From Fictibacillus marinisediminis (GTDB taxonomy: Bacteria; Bacillota; Bacilli; Bacillales; Fictibacillaceae), in NCBI RefSeq assembly GCF_023149135.1, contig NZ_JAIWJX010000002.1, forward strand, positions 1,426,001-1,490,000: a DNA stretch of 64,000 nucleotides. The letters run 5' to 3'. Under the pieces are notes generated by a model. That model did no database searches, was not told the origin of the DNA, and saw only the letters and a list, made by a program, of their open reading frames with translations. Position 1 is the first letter of the stretch, and the number at the start of each line of letters is the position of its first letter. Below, one piece after another: positions 1 through 8,801 of the stretch. Position numbers and translations under genes: made by a program.

Positions 1-1
1 T

Positions 2-364
2 AGCTATTGGGAAAGCTATTGGGTCAAGGGGGATGTGGTTGAAGAAGTGTACGAGGCAGATCCCTACGACCAGGGTGTTCATCTTTTGATCGGTGAAAAA
101 GACTGCTTAGGAATGGGATACTCACTTTCGATGATCAAAGCGATGGTGAGATACCAGTTCCATGAACCGTACACTGCAAAGGTGATTGCTGAACCGGATA
201 TCCGCAACAAAAAGATGATTCATGTGTTTGAAAAGTGCGGGTTCAATCCTGTCCATCCGGTCACGCTCCCGGATAAGACAGCACTGTTGATGTTCTGTGA
301 CCGGAATGAGTTTCATAGGAGGTGGAAATATGAAGACAAACATTGGCTCCAGACCCATTTATGA
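2..364 (+). CDS. Siderophore N-acyltransferase, GNAT fold (IucB/AlcB/RhbD type), 5'-truncated
   Basis: Open from the first in-frame codon of the window, so the start lies outside; about 120 C-terminal residues are present. The segment VHLLIGEKDCLGMGYS followed by a hydrophobic helix, AEPDIRNKKM and FEKCGFNPV is the acetyl-CoA-binding half of the IucB/AlcB/RhbD family, which acylates N-hydroxylated diamines or hydroxylysine during hydroxamate-citrate siderophore synthesis in the cytoplasm. Its last 35 bases overlap the monooxygenase gene, indicating translational coupling in one operon. Family assignment is firm. The amine substrate (lysine, cadaverine or 1,3-diaminopropane) cannot be told without the upstream genes. 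Confidence 0.88.
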   Translation, partial: SYWESYWVKGDVVEEVYEADPYDQGVHLLIGEKDCLGMGYSLSMIKAMVRYQFHEPYTAKVIAEPDIRNKKMIHVFEKCGFNPVHPVTLPDKTALLMFCDRNEFHRRWKYEDKHWLQTHL

Positions 365-1670
365 TGCTGTCGGAATCGGCATAGGTCCCTTTAACTTAGG
401 ATTGGCAGCTCTTGCCGAAGGTTCAGGGCTGGATTGTGTATTCTTTGAGCAAAAAAGTGAATTTCATTGGCATGAAGGGATGCTGATCAACGGAACAACC
501 TTGCAGGTGCCTTTCCTGGCGGACCTCGTCAGTATGGCAGACGCAACGAACAAGTACAGCTTCCTTTCCTATCTTCAGCAGCATGAGCGGCTGTATCATT
601 TTTACTTTCTTGAGAAGTTCCATATCCCAAGGAACGAATATAACCATTACTGCCAGTGGGCAGCCGAGCAATTGGATTCCTGCCGGTTCGGCATGAAGGT
701 GGAAGATGTACTTCCATTTGGTTTTGAGGATGGTTTCCTCTATGAGGTTCATGTTCGAAATGAGACGAGTGGTGAGCTTGAAACGTATCTAGCACGGCAT
801 TTGGTGCTCGGCATCGGCACGAGGCCACATCTTCCTGCTTATGCAGAGGAGCCGGCAGGGAAACGAGTCTTTCATTCCGCCGAGTATTTAAAGAAAAAAG
901 AGGAATGTCTTAACGCACGTTCTGTGACGGTGGTTGGATCGGGACAGAGTGCGGCAGAAATCTTTTTAGATCTTGCACGGGATATGGACTGCAATAATTC
1001 CCGGCTGAACTGGCTGACACGGTCCAGGGGGTTCTTTCCTATGGAATATTCCAAGCTTGGCCTCGAATATTTTTCTCCTGATTATATCGACTTTTTCTAT
1101 CAACTCTCTCAGGAGAAAAAGGACAGGCTGCTGCTTGAGCAGGACCTTCTGTATAAGGGCATCAGTGCAGAGACCATTGGAGAGATCTATGATCTAATGT
1201 ATGAAAAATCGGTGGGGAGCCAGTCTCCGAATTTCCTGCTGCAATCGATGACTGAGGTGACAGGAATAGAGCAGCAGGGTTCATCTCACGTGCTCCATTG
1301 CAGACATTGGATGACAGAAGATACCTTCGAGCTGGAATCAGATGTTGTCATTTTTGCGACAGGTTATAAGCCGGCTATCCCTTCTTTTTTTAAGAGCTTA
1401 GAGGAGTTCATTGAGTGGGATGAGCAAGGAAGGTTTCGGATCGAGAGAAATTACCGTCTAAAGACACATCTGCTAACGAAAAATGAGATCTTTATTCAAA
1501 ACGGCGAGATGCATACGCATGGAGTCGGTGCACCTGATCTCGGACTTGGAGCTTACCGGAATACGGTCATCCTGAATGAGATGGCACAGGAGACTTTGTA
1601 TCCAGTATCAAAAAAGAACGTTTTTCAAAACTTTCAAGGTGGAGAGCGATGCGTTGCTTTACTCCGTTAG
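330..1670 (+). CDS. L-lysine/diamine N-monooxygenase (IucD/RhbE family)
   Basis: FAD- and NADPH-dependent N-hydroxylase of siderophore biosynthesis, 446 aa, usual for the family. Visible motifs: FAD dinucleotide-binding GIGIGPFNLG at residues 15-24, NADPH-binding GSGQSAAE at about 203, and the late ATGYKP motif at about 343. ATG at 330 was chosen because TAGGAGGTGG lies just upstream; an in-frame ATG at 297 lacks a site. It overlaps the acyltransferase gene by 35 bases and the exporter gene by 22, so three genes are translationally linked. The product would supply the hydroxylamine that the acyltransferase modifies. Aerobactin-type (lysine) and schizokinen/rhizobactin-type (diaminopropane) enzymes are both in this family. 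Confidence 0.92.
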   Translation: MKTNIGSRPIYDAVGIGIGPFNLGLAALAEGSGLDCVFFEQKSEFHWHEGMLINGTTLQVPFLADLVSMADATNKYSFLSYLQQHERLYHFYFLEKFHIPRNEYNHYCQWAAEQLDSCRFGMKVEDVLPFGFEDGFLYEVHVRNETSGELETYLARHLVLGIGTRPHLPAYAEEPAGKRVFHSAEYLKKKEECLNARSVTVVGSGQSAAEIFLDLARDMDCNNSRLNWLTRSRGFFPMEYSKLGLEYFSPDYIDFFYQLSQEKKDRLLLEQDLLYKGISAETIGEIYDLMYEKSVGSQSPNFLLQSMTEVTGIEQQGSSHVLHCRHWMTEDTFELESDVVIFATGYKPAIPSFFKSLEEFIEWDEQGRFRIERNYRLKTHLLTKNEIFIQNGEMHTHGVGAPDLGLGAYRNTVILNEMAQETLYPVSKKNVFQNFQGGERCVALLR

Positions 1671-2809
1671 CACGGATTGCTTTATACTCCTGTGTGTTTC
1701 TGTTCGTCTTTACTGAAGTGCTGTTTTCGCCGTTCTATCCACAATTTTTTCAAAAGGTGTTTGGAGTTACTGACCTTCATTTTACAGGAACATACCTTTT
1801 TATGTGCCGTCTGGCAGTTGTTGCAGCATCACCTCTATGGGGTTGGCTCTCCAAAATAGTGGAGAGCAGGAGACTGCTGCTCATAGGACAGGCCGGAACC
1901 GCTATATCGTGCGGCATGATGGCGATATCATCGAATGAAATTCAATTTATGATGTGGTCTTTGGTGCTGCTTCTCTTTAAGAGCAGCTATCTGCTTTTGT
2001 ATAAGTTCTTGATTCAATCGGCACAAGATCAAAAAGCAGTTTCTGCATACTACCACGGTCTAACGCAATGTGCCGCGGCGGGAGCTGCTTTGGCCAGTTC
2101 ATGGCTGATCCAACTTCAAAATCCGCTTGCTGTATTCTGGTGGATCGGCGGATTGGATCTGCTGCAGGCCATCATTTGCCTGGCTGTTTTTTCCAAGGCA
2201 GCTCCCTTCTCATCCTCAGCACGTTCTGCCAGGAAAAGAGGAGATCTTCGTTTCTTGATCAAGCTTGCTATTACGGTTTTTACATTGCATTTTGCGGTTG
2301 CTTTAATCAGGCCTTTGTTTACCGTATATACTGAAGCAGCATATGGAAGCTCCTACTGGGAGAGCTCGTTCTTGTTCCTTTTGCCAAGCGTTATGACATT
2401 GGGTGCCCTGCCTGTAATGAAAAAGCTGAAATCAGAAAACTTGCAGAGAATGTATATGATTTCGGGGGCAATGGTACTCATCTCAATCATCATGCAGGGA
2501 GCAAGTTCAACGGTCGTACTGTTCACGGCCAGCCGCTGTCTATTTGGATTTTTTCTGGCGATCTGTCTGGCTAGTCTGGATATGAGCCTGTTTCAGAAAG
2601 GAAGAGAGGCAGGACATCATTACGGATTAATTTTCTCGTGTCAAAACCTTGGCTTGCTGCTGGCTCCAGTCAGTGTGCCAGCACTGGCTGAGAATGGAGC
2701 ATCATCTGTACCTTTTTGGGCAGCGGGATTGATTCTAGCTGTTCATTTGCCTGCAGCATTTGTTGCTTTCGGCTGGCAGCCATCCAAATCGCGAACCAAA
2801 GCTGCTTAA
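1649..2809 (+). CDS. MFS transporter, probable siderophore exporter
   Basis: Integral membrane protein of 386 aa with roughly eleven to twelve hydrophobic segments and a cytoplasmic loop near the middle rich in S/R/K (around residues 185-200), as in 12-TM major facilitator proteins. ATG 1649 follows AAGGTGGAGAGCG and lies inside the end of the monooxygenase gene. MFS genes in this position of NIS siderophore operons usually export the finished siderophore (AlcS/PvsC-like role); here the role is inferred from position only. No soluble domain or unusual extension is visible. It is followed after 26 bases by the siderophore synthetase gene. Confidence 0.82.
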   Translation: MRCFTPLARIALYSCVFLFVFTEVLFSPFYPQFFQKVFGVTDLHFTGTYLFMCRLAVVAASPLWGWLSKIVESRRLLLIGQAGTAISCGMMAISSNEIQFMMWSLVLLLFKSSYLLLYKFLIQSAQDQKAVSAYYHGLTQCAAAGAALASSWLIQLQNPLAVFWWIGGLDLLQAIICLAVFSKAAPFSSSARSARKRGDLRFLIKLAITVFTLHFAVALIRPLFTVYTEAAYGSSYWESSFLFLLPSVMTLGALPVMKKLKSENLQRMYMISGAMVLISIIMQGASSTVVLFTASRCLFGFFLAICLASLDMSLFQKGREAGHHYGLIFSCQNLGLLLAPVSVPALAENGASSVPFWAAGLILAVHLPAAFVAFGWQPSKSRTKAA

Positions 2810-2835
2810 GGATGTCAATAATAGGAGGAGACGTA

Positions 2836-4635
2836 ATGTTATTTAAAGAAGAACTCGGCAACCATTTGAACAAAAAAAATTGGTTTCAAGCCAATCAAAG
2901 GCTGTTGGCAAAAATGATTTCAGAATATATGTATGAAGATATGCTCGTACCGGAAAGGGTGGAGGGCGCTCATTATATTTTAACGGTAAGCGGCTATGTT
3001 CACTACCGGTTTGAAGCGGAGGCAAGATTGTTTGACAGTTACTCAGTCCATGAGGGTTCAATTGAACGGTACAGCGACGGAAGCTGGGAACAGGCGGAAA
3101 GTGCGGTGCAGTTCATTCTTGACATTCAGCACTTGATTAGAATGTCCTCCGAAACAGCGGGACATTTGATTAAGGAACTGAATGCAACACTGCTGGCAGA
3201 TGTGAATCTGATCAGTAAGAAAACAAAGACAGCGGATGAGCTTGCAGAACTGGACTATGCGGAGTTGGAGGGGGAGATGACGGGACATCCGTGGATCACG
3301 TACAACAAAGGCCGAATCGGTTTTGGGTACGATGATTACTTGAAGTTTGCTCCAGAGAATCAGCGGGTAACCACCCTCTCCTGGCTGGCCGTAAGAAAGC
3401 ATCGGGCTTCGTTTCAGTCGGTGAACGGACTCCGTTATGAATTTCTGATTGAATCTGAACTCGATGAGCGTACCCGAGATGTTTTTGAGAACGTGCTTCG
3501 TGAAAAAGGGGTTTCTAAAGAAGAATATTTCTTTATGCCGGTCCATGAATGGCAATGGAAGAACATAATCATTCAGCATTTTCCGGAGGATCTCGCCAAT
3601 GACCATTTCATTCCGCTTGGCGAAGGGCCGGATGTTTATCTTCCTCAGCAGTCCATCAGGACGTTTGTGAATACGGATCATAAGCATAAACATCATGTGA
3701 AGCTTCCAATGAGCATTCTTAACACGCTCGTATATCGGGGGTTGCCTGCTGAACGGACGCTGATCACACCAAGAATCACTGAATTTATCAAAGGCATTGC
3801 AGAGAAAGACTCTTTCTTAAAAGATACATGTGAAGTGATCCTGCCGGGTGAAATCGCCAGCTTGAATGTTGATCAGCTTTCCTTCCAGCAACTGAAAGGA
3901 GCGCCATATCAGTACTTGGAAATGCTCGGTGTCATTTGGAGAGAGAGTATTCACACGTATCTGAAAGATGGTGAAAAAGCGATCACACTCGCAGCTCTCA
4001 CACACAGCGACCTGGAGGGAAAGCCGTATGTCCAAAGCTTGATGGAAAAATCCGGGCTGTCGCCTGAAATATGGATCAAGCAGCTGTTCCGTACGATTCT
4101 GCCGCCGCTGCTGCATTATCTTTATCAATATGGTACTGTCTTTTCACCGCACGGCCAGAACACGATTTTGGTGCTGAAGGATCATCAGCCCCACCGGCTG
4201 GCGATTAAGGATTTTGTTGATGACGTTAATATAAGTGACCAGCCATTTACAGAGCTTGCGGGACTTGAAAATGAGCTGAAAGCTGTTTTGCGCAGTGAGC
4301 CTCCTGAAGGTTTGACGCAGTTTATTTTCACCGGCTTGTTCATTTGCCACTTGCGTTATTTATCCGATCAGCTGGTAAAAAACCACCTATTGGATGAACG
4401 GGAATTTTGGAAGCTGCTCGCTGAAGAAATTTATGCTTATCAAGATCGGTTCCCAGCCCTCAAGGACCGTTTCGAGCTGTTTGATTTCTTTAAACCGCAG
4501 ATGACCAAACTTTGTCTTAATCGAAATCGGATGGTCGATTACGGTTATGGTGATGGTGAAGATCGTCCGCATGCCTCAGAATTTGGAAAAGTAAACAATG
4601 CATTAAGCCTTTTCTCAAGGCAGGAAGCGAAATAA
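2836..4635 (+). CDS. NIS siderophore synthetase, IucA/IucC family
   Basis: ATP-dependent ligase that joins a hydroxamate-bearing amine to a citrate carboxyl without a carrier protein. 599 aa, the normal length. Family motifs seen: VHEWQWK near residue 236, KLPMSILNT near 289, PHGQNT near 438 and IKDFVDDV near 457, which form the ATP and carboxylate site. The start at 2836 is set by GGAGGAGACGTA; the open frame runs further upstream but without a site and through the exporter gene. It is the last gene of the operon, followed by a strong terminator. In rhb and iuc operons the final synthetase is the IucC/RhbF type that adds the second arm, which I consider likely here. Confidence 0.92.
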   Translation: MLFKEELGNHLNKKNWFQANQRLLAKMISEYMYEDMLVPERVEGAHYILTVSGYVHYRFEAEARLFDSYSVHEGSIERYSDGSWEQAESAVQFILDIQHLIRMSSETAGHLIKELNATLLADVNLISKKTKTADELAELDYAELEGEMTGHPWITYNKGRIGFGYDDYLKFAPENQRVTTLSWLAVRKHRASFQSVNGLRYEFLIESELDERTRDVFENVLREKGVSKEEYFFMPVHEWQWKNIIIQHFPEDLANDHFIPLGEGPDVYLPQQSIRTFVNTDHKHKHHVKLPMSILNTLVYRGLPAERTLITPRITEFIKGIAEKDSFLKDTCEVILPGEIASLNVDQLSFQQLKGAPYQYLEMLGVIWRESIHTYLKDGEKAITLAALTHSDLEGKPYVQSLMEKSGLSPEIWIKQLFRTILPPLLHYLYQYGTVFSPHGQNTILVLKDHQPHRLAIKDFVDDVNISDQPFTELAGLENELKAVLRSEPPEGLTQFIFTGLFICHLRYLSDQLVKNHLLDEREFWKLLAEEIYAYQDRFPALKDRFELFDFFKPQMTKLCLNRNRMVDYGYGDGEDRPHASEFGKVNNALSLFSRQEAK

Positions 4636-4652
4636 ATAGGTAATGTGGAGAG

Positions 4653-4690
4653 AACCGGCGATCTTTTACGAAGATCAGCCGGTTTTTTTG
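4653..4690 (+). terminator. Rho-independent terminator of the siderophore operon
   Basis: AACCGGC plus GATCTT pairs with AAGATC plus GCCGGTT (one bulged A) around a short TTACG loop, followed by a T run. It lies 18 bases after the synthetase stop codon. Confidence 0.93.
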
Positions 4691-4716
4691 TTTGGCAGGT
4701 AGCTTTACATAAGAAA

Positions 4717-4800
4717 TACTGTCCAGAAATCCCAAAATACTGTCCAAGAGCGGAATTTTACTGTCCAAAACCCCAATAATACTAGCCAAACCGATATTAC
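4717..4800. repeat. 21-bp-period intergenic repeat, four units
   Basis: TACTGTCCA begins at 4717, 4738 and 4759, and TACTAGCCA at 4780: four units in exact 21-bp register, with only the first nine bases conserved and the remainder diverged. The same core with the same period recurs at 37665-37790, so this is a dispersed short tandem repeat. It sits between the siderophore terminator and the promoter of the next operon. No function can be read from it; two helical turns per unit would place all copies on one face of the DNA. Confidence 0.8.
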
Positions 4801-4824
4801 GGTAAACTACCTCGAAAAATGGGT

Positions 4825-4881
4825 TTGACATTTTCTTGAATACCGGTGTATTATATCACTAGTACACTAGTTCGTTCGAAC
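4825..4881 (+). promoter_or_regulatory. Promoter and palindromic operators of the GntR/ABC operon
   Basis: TTGACA at 4825-4830 and TATTAT at 4849-4854, spaced 18 bases, form a good SigA promoter. Directly downstream lie two inverted repeats: ACTAGT-AC-ACTAGT (4858-4871) and GTTCG-TT-CGAAC (4870-4881). Their position at and after the start of transcription fits autorepression by the YtrA-like GntR regulator encoded as second gene of this operon. The pairing of regulator and site is an inference. Confidence 0.75.
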
Positions 4882-4904
4882 AATGTGAAAGGGAGGACTG
4901 TTTA

Positions 4905-5663
4905 ATGAACCCTTGGTTGGGACAATTAAAAAAAGAATACAGGTTGGGAAAAGGCGGGGCGCTCGGTGCTTTAATTGCTTTGCTTTTATATTTGGGGCTT
5001 GGAGTGTATACAGCATGGAGGATGGGCAAACCTGAAACCTTTTTTGCATTTTGTGCGTTTGCGGTGATGATGCATGTAGTCTATATGGCAGGATATTTAT
5101 GTGTGAGTTACTTTCTCGAGCAAAAAACACTGCATATATGGCTGCAGACCCCGCTTTCTGTAAGTAAGCTGCTGTTGGCAAAGCTGGTTAATGGGTTGGG
5201 GGCTCTTGCACTTTCATTATTCATTACTAGCGTTGTAACACTTATTGCCGGAACGATGGTAATGGACATTTTTCAATTCAATTCGGATATGACATGGTCT
5301 GATGTCATTTACATTGGCACCTTTCTAGTCATTCATATCCTGCTTATTTCTTTCTACATTGGACTAGGTTTAACGTTTTTGTGGGCGATTTATCTCGTAA
5401 CCACAAAAAACCTCGGTAAAGTAAGCGGATGGGTAATCGGGCTCGGAGTCTTTTTCTTTGGGCCGTGGCTTCTCGCAAAATGGGAAGACACCAAATTATT
5501 TGATGCTCTTTTTATCTGGGGTAAAGTCAACCTTAAGTATAGCGACTTCGTATATGGAGTCTTTAAGCACGTTTATATTGGCTATTATTTTTATCATCTG
5601 CTTTTGGCAATTGTACTATTTCTTGCAGCCAGCTGGTTAATCGAACGAAAAGTTGAGGTGTAG
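4905..5663 (+). CDS. ABC-2-like membrane protein of a GntR-regulated transporter
   Basis: 252 aa with about six transmembrane helices and no enzymatic motif. The N terminus is short and basic, then hydrophobic stretches follow around residues 22-38, 43-66, 85-110, 130-160, 170-188 and 225-245. It is the first gene after the promoter at 4825, with site GAAAGGGAGG before ATG 4905, and ends 3 bases before the GntR gene. Position and topology suggest a permease-like subunit working with the ATPase at 6037, comparable to membrane proteins of the B. subtilis ytr operon. Substrate unknown; such systems often answer to cell-envelope antibiotics. Confidence 0.72.
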   Translation: MNPWLGQLKKEYRLGKGGALGALIALLLYLGLGVYTAWRMGKPETFFAFCAFAVMMHVVYMAGYLCVSYFLEQKTLHIWLQTPLSVSKLLLAKLVNGLGALALSLFITSVVTLIAGTMVMDIFQFNSDMTWSDVIYIGTFLVIHILLISFYIGLGLTFLWAIYLVTTKNLGKVSGWVIGLGVFFFGPWLLAKWEDTKLFDALFIWGKVNLKYSDFVYGVFKHVYIGYYFYHLLLAIVLFLAASWLIERKVEV

Positions 5664-5666
5664 CAC

Positions 5667-6053
5667 ATGGCAGACGATTTTAATGCATCCAAACCGATAT
5701 ACATGCAGCTCGCCGACCGGATTAACCGCCAAATTCTTCGTAAAGAACTGGTAACCGGGCAGAAGCTGCCGTCTGTCAGAGAGATGGCGATCCAGTCGGG
5801 AGTCAACCCGAATACTGTTCAGCGAACCTACAGTGAATTAGAAAGGATGGGTAGTGTGGAATCAAAAAGGGGTCAAGGGACGTTTGTAACGGAAAACCAA
5901 TCAGTATTAAACGAACTTCGGCAAAATTTGAAAAAAGAGCAGATTTCATCCTTTTTTGCCGACATGAAAGAAATGGGATTTTCAGCAGAAGAAATGATGG
6001 CAGGCTTACAAGAGTTCATCTCATCCGAAGAAAGCGGTGAACAGCGTGATTGA
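5667..6053 (+). CDS. GntR family transcriptional regulator, YtrA subfamily
   Basis: 128 aa. The N-terminal winged helix-turn-helix covers about residues 8-78, with PIYMQLADRI at its start, LPSVREMAIQSGVNPNTVQR as recognition region and RGQGTFV at the wing. The short tail (about 50 residues) is helical and too small for the FadR or HutC effector domains, which defines the YtrA subfamily. Such repressors sit inside the ABC operon they control. Its likely target is the pair of palindromes at 4858-4881. The stop codon overlaps the ATPase gene by 17 bases. Confidence 0.9.
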   Translation: MADDFNASKPIYMQLADRINRQILRKELVTGQKLPSVREMAIQSGVNPNTVQRTYSELERMGSVESKRGQGTFVTENQSVLNELRQNLKKEQISSFFADMKEMGFSAEEMMAGLQEFISSEESGEQRD

Positions 6054-6735
6054 ATTTAAGAATGTGACCAAGAAATATAGAAACCATCGTGCAGTGGATA
6101 ACCTTTCGCTGTCATTGCCGCAGGGGAAAATCATCGGAGTTGTAGGGGAGAACGGCAGCGGGAAGTCAACAACGCTGAAATTAATCTCTGGACTAATCCG
6201 GCCTTCTAAGGGCAGTGTATCAGTTGATGGGGAGGAAGTGTCCCGTAATATTAGCAGAAAAGTTTCCTATCTTTCAGAACTGGATACGTATTATTCCTTT
6301 TATACCGTTGGAGAAACGATTGATTATTACGCATCCATATACAGTGATTTTAACCGCAGCAAGGCGGAAGAAATTCTGGACTATATGAAGCTCGACCGCA
6401 GCAAAAAAGTGAAGAACCTCTCCAAAGGAAACCGGGGCCGGTTAAAGATCGCTGTCACACTGGCGAGAGAAGTCCCCGTGATTCTCATGGATGAACCGCT
6501 GTCTGGGCTGGATCCTATGGTAAGGGATTCCATTGTGAAAGGTCTGCTGTCTTTTGTAGACTTTGAAACTCAAACCATCATTATTACAACACACGAGATT
6601 AAAGAGATTGAACCTATTCTTGATCTGGTCGTCTTAATTAAAGATGGAAGGGTACTCCGCATGGAAGACGTAGAGGAAATCCGGATCCATCAGAATGTGT
6701 CCATCGTGGAATGGATGAAGAAAGAATATGAGTAA
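6037..6735 (+). CDS. ABC transporter ATPase (YtrB-like)
   Basis: 232 aa cytoplasmic nucleotide-binding subunit. Walker A GENGSGKST at residues 37-45, a degenerate signature LSKGNRGR at about 128, Walker B VILMDEPLSGLDP at about 148, and the switch histidine in TTHEI. The signature lacks the second glycine/glutamine of the usual LSGGQ, which is common in ABC-2 drug and lantibiotic ATPases. GTG 6037 lies inside the GntR gene; GTG 6046 is an equally possible start. Probably energises the membrane protein at 4905. Confidence 0.88.
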   Translation: MNSVIEFKNVTKKYRNHRAVDNLSLSLPQGKIIGVVGENGSGKSTTLKLISGLIRPSKGSVSVDGEEVSRNISRKVSYLSELDTYYSFYTVGETIDYYASIYSDFNRSKAEEILDYMKLDRSKKVKNLSKGNRGRLKIAVTLAREVPVILMDEPLSGLDPMVRDSIVKGLLSFVDFETQTIIITTHEIKEIEPILDLVVLIKDGRVLRMEDVEEIRIHQNVSIVEWMKKEYE

Positions 6736-6749
6736 TGGAGGGGAAGACA

Positions 6750-7676
6750 ATGAGCAGAAAACCTTTGGTAGAACTGCAAGATGTGAAGAAAAAGATTGGG
6801 AAGAAAGAGATCATTCACGGATTATCGTTTGATATTTATGGGGGAGAAGTGTTTGGTTTCCTCGGACCGAATGGGGCTGGGAAGACGACAACCATTCGTA
6901 TGATGGTTGGATTAATGAAGCTCAGCGGCGGGAAAATTTTAATTAACGGTAAAAATATTGAGACGGAATACAAGAAGGCGATTTCTCATATTGGTGCTAT
7001 TGTTGAGAACCCTGAAATGTATAAGTTTCTTACGGGTTACCAAAACCTCATCCATTATAGCCGCATGGTGAAATCGGTAAGCAAGACAAGGATTGCACAA
7101 GTGGTAGAACTGGTCGGATTAACAGATCGGATTCATGAAAAAGTAAAAACCTACTCGCTTGGGATGCGCCAGAGACTGGGTCTTGCACAGGCTTTGCTTC
7201 ACTCTCCATCTGTTCTGATTTTAGATGAACCGACGAACGGTTTGGATCCAGCAGGTATCAGGGAAATCCGCCACTATCTTCGGGAACTGGCTGAGAAAGA
7301 AGGCATTGCTGTTATCGTATCGAGTCATCTTTTATCCGAGATGGAGCTCATGTGCGACCGGATTGCTATTATTCAGCACGGAAAACTGATCGGCGTTCAG
7401 AGCACGAAGGAATTCGTGGAAAGCGGCAGAACGAGAAAAGTGCGATTCCTTGTGGATGAAGTGGCTGCGGCACGCCATGCCGTGAGCCATCATGTGAAGG
7501 CTGAAAGGATATCTCTTGGCAATGGCTATATTGAGGCAGAGATGGAAAGAGACCTGATACCAGAGGTGACAGCCACTCTTGTGGTTGAAGGACTAAAAGT
7601 CTATGGAATCTCATCAGAAACGAAAACGCTGGAAGATAAATTCTTGGAAGTGACGGGAGGAAAAGAGATTGTCTAA
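6750..7676 (+). CDS. ABC transporter ATPase (BcrA/NatA-like)
   Basis: 308 aa. Walker A GPNGAGKTT at residues 39-47, signature YSLGMRQRLGLA at about 135, Walker B LILDEPTNGLDP at about 155, and SSHLLSEM with the switch histidine. The last 90 or so residues form the extra domain typical of bacitracin/sodium exporter ATPases. ATG 6750 is preferred over ATG 6735 because GGAGGGG lies 6 bases before it. The gene ends 8 bases into the following permease gene, so the two form a BcrAB-like pair; resistance to a peptide antibiotic is possible but not shown. Confidence 0.88.
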   Translation: MSRKPLVELQDVKKKIGKKEIIHGLSFDIYGGEVFGFLGPNGAGKTTTIRMMVGLMKLSGGKILINGKNIETEYKKAISHIGAIVENPEMYKFLTGYQNLIHYSRMVKSVSKTRIAQVVELVGLTDRIHEKVKTYSLGMRQRLGLAQALLHSPSVLILDEPTNGLDPAGIREIRHYLRELAEKEGIAVIVSSHLLSEMELMCDRIAIIQHGKLIGVQSTKEFVESGRTRKVRFLVDEVAAARHAVSHHVKAERISLGNGYIEAEMERDLIPEVTATLVVEGLKVYGISSETKTLEDKFLEVTGGKEIV

Positions 7677-8610
7677 CTTCATGGGATTGATCCGCAATGA
7701 AAATTTGAAAATATACCGGCGTATCGGAAATCTGATCATGCTTGCTTTGCTTATCGGTTTTATCGGCCTGAGCGGAATCATCACAAAAACAGAAAAGTCG
7801 GCACCGGTAAAAGACAACTGGAAACAGGAACTTAAAGCAGAAAATGCATCCATGGAAAAGACGCTGAAAAAAGAGCCGATGTTGAAGAAGCATAATGAGC
7901 GTTTGATCGCGATCAACGAGTATCGTATCTCCCATAATATCAAGCCGCTGGAAACTAAAAATCAATGGTCGTTTGTTAGTGAAAGCCCGGATGCGATTCA
8001 GTTTATCTTAATCTTTACCATTATAATAGCGGGCGGTATGGTTGCCAGTGAATTTTCATGGGGGACGATTAAGCTGCTTCTGATTCGTCCTGTAAGCCGA
8101 ACGACCATACTCGCTTCCAAATACATTTCTACTCTTCTTTATGCACTGTTGATGATTCTCATCACGTTTGTTGTATCATGGCTTCTTGGCGGAGTGCTCT
8201 TTGGGTTCGAAGGAAGCCCTCAGTCCTATCTCAGTTATATGGATGGTAAAGTCGTAGAGGAAAACATGATTTGGCACATGTGGAAAGAATACGGCTTTGC
8301 GAGCATCATGCTGCTCATGATGGCTACCTTTGCCTTCATGATGTCCACCGTATTCCGCAACAGTTCGCTTTCGATCGGTTTTTCTATCTTCTTATCGCTT
8401 TCAGGCACACTGATCGTTAACTTCTTTTCTAAGTATGACTGGGTAAAATATATATTGTTCGCTAATGTGGATTTAAAGCAGTATTTTGATGGAACACCTT
8501 TCATCAAAGGGATGACCCTGAATTTTTCATTGACGGTACTTGCAGTTTACTTCGTCATCTTCATTGCGCTTACCTGGATTGTATTCAAGAAACGTGACGT
8601 GGCTGCTTAA
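7669..8610 (+). CDS. ABC-2 type permease (BcrB-like)
   Basis: 313 aa. One N-terminal helix (about residues 24-44) is followed by a charged extracytoplasmic loop of about 65 residues, then five hydrophobic helices beginning at about residue 107 (IQFILIFTIIIAGGMVASEF), the layout of ABC-2 permeases such as BcrB and NatB. TTG 7669 is used as start because GGAGGAAAAGAG precedes it and no ATG lies between; Met5 has no ribosome binding site. Pairs with the ATPase at 6750. Last gene of the operon that begins at 4905. Confidence 0.85.
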   Translation: MSNFMGLIRNENLKIYRRIGNLIMLALLIGFIGLSGIITKTEKSAPVKDNWKQELKAENASMEKTLKKEPMLKKHNERLIAINEYRISHNIKPLETKNQWSFVSESPDAIQFILIFTIIIAGGMVASEFSWGTIKLLLIRPVSRTTILASKYISTLLYALLMILITFVVSWLLGGVLFGFEGSPQSYLSYMDGKVVEENMIWHMWKEYGFASIMLLMMATFAFMMSTVFRNSSLSIGFSIFLSLSGTLIVNFFSKYDWVKYILFANVDLKQYFDGTPFIKGMTLNFSLTVLAVYFVIFIALTWIVFKKRDVAA

Positions 8611-8754
8611 TTAAAAAGCTAATCAGCCGGTTCTTATCATCGCCAGCGATCACCACTTATTATTGGAGAAAAGACTTGAGGGTTTCTTTTAAGCATCAGT
8701 ATGCGATGCCCAATATGCAAGAAAATCAACAATATGCTTTAATAATGCCAATTA

Positions 8755-8801
8755 AAAATAAGAAAGCTGGCGCAATGGATATGCGCCAGCTTTCTTATTT
8801 T
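8755..8801. terminator. Strong bidirectional terminator
   Basis: A 20-bp perfect inverted repeat (arms 8755-8774 and 8782-8801, beginning AAAATAAGAAAGCTGG) with a 7-base loop and flanking A/T runs. It overlaps the stop codon of the small minus-strand gene and would also stop readthrough from the ABC operon on the plus strand. Confidence 0.92.
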
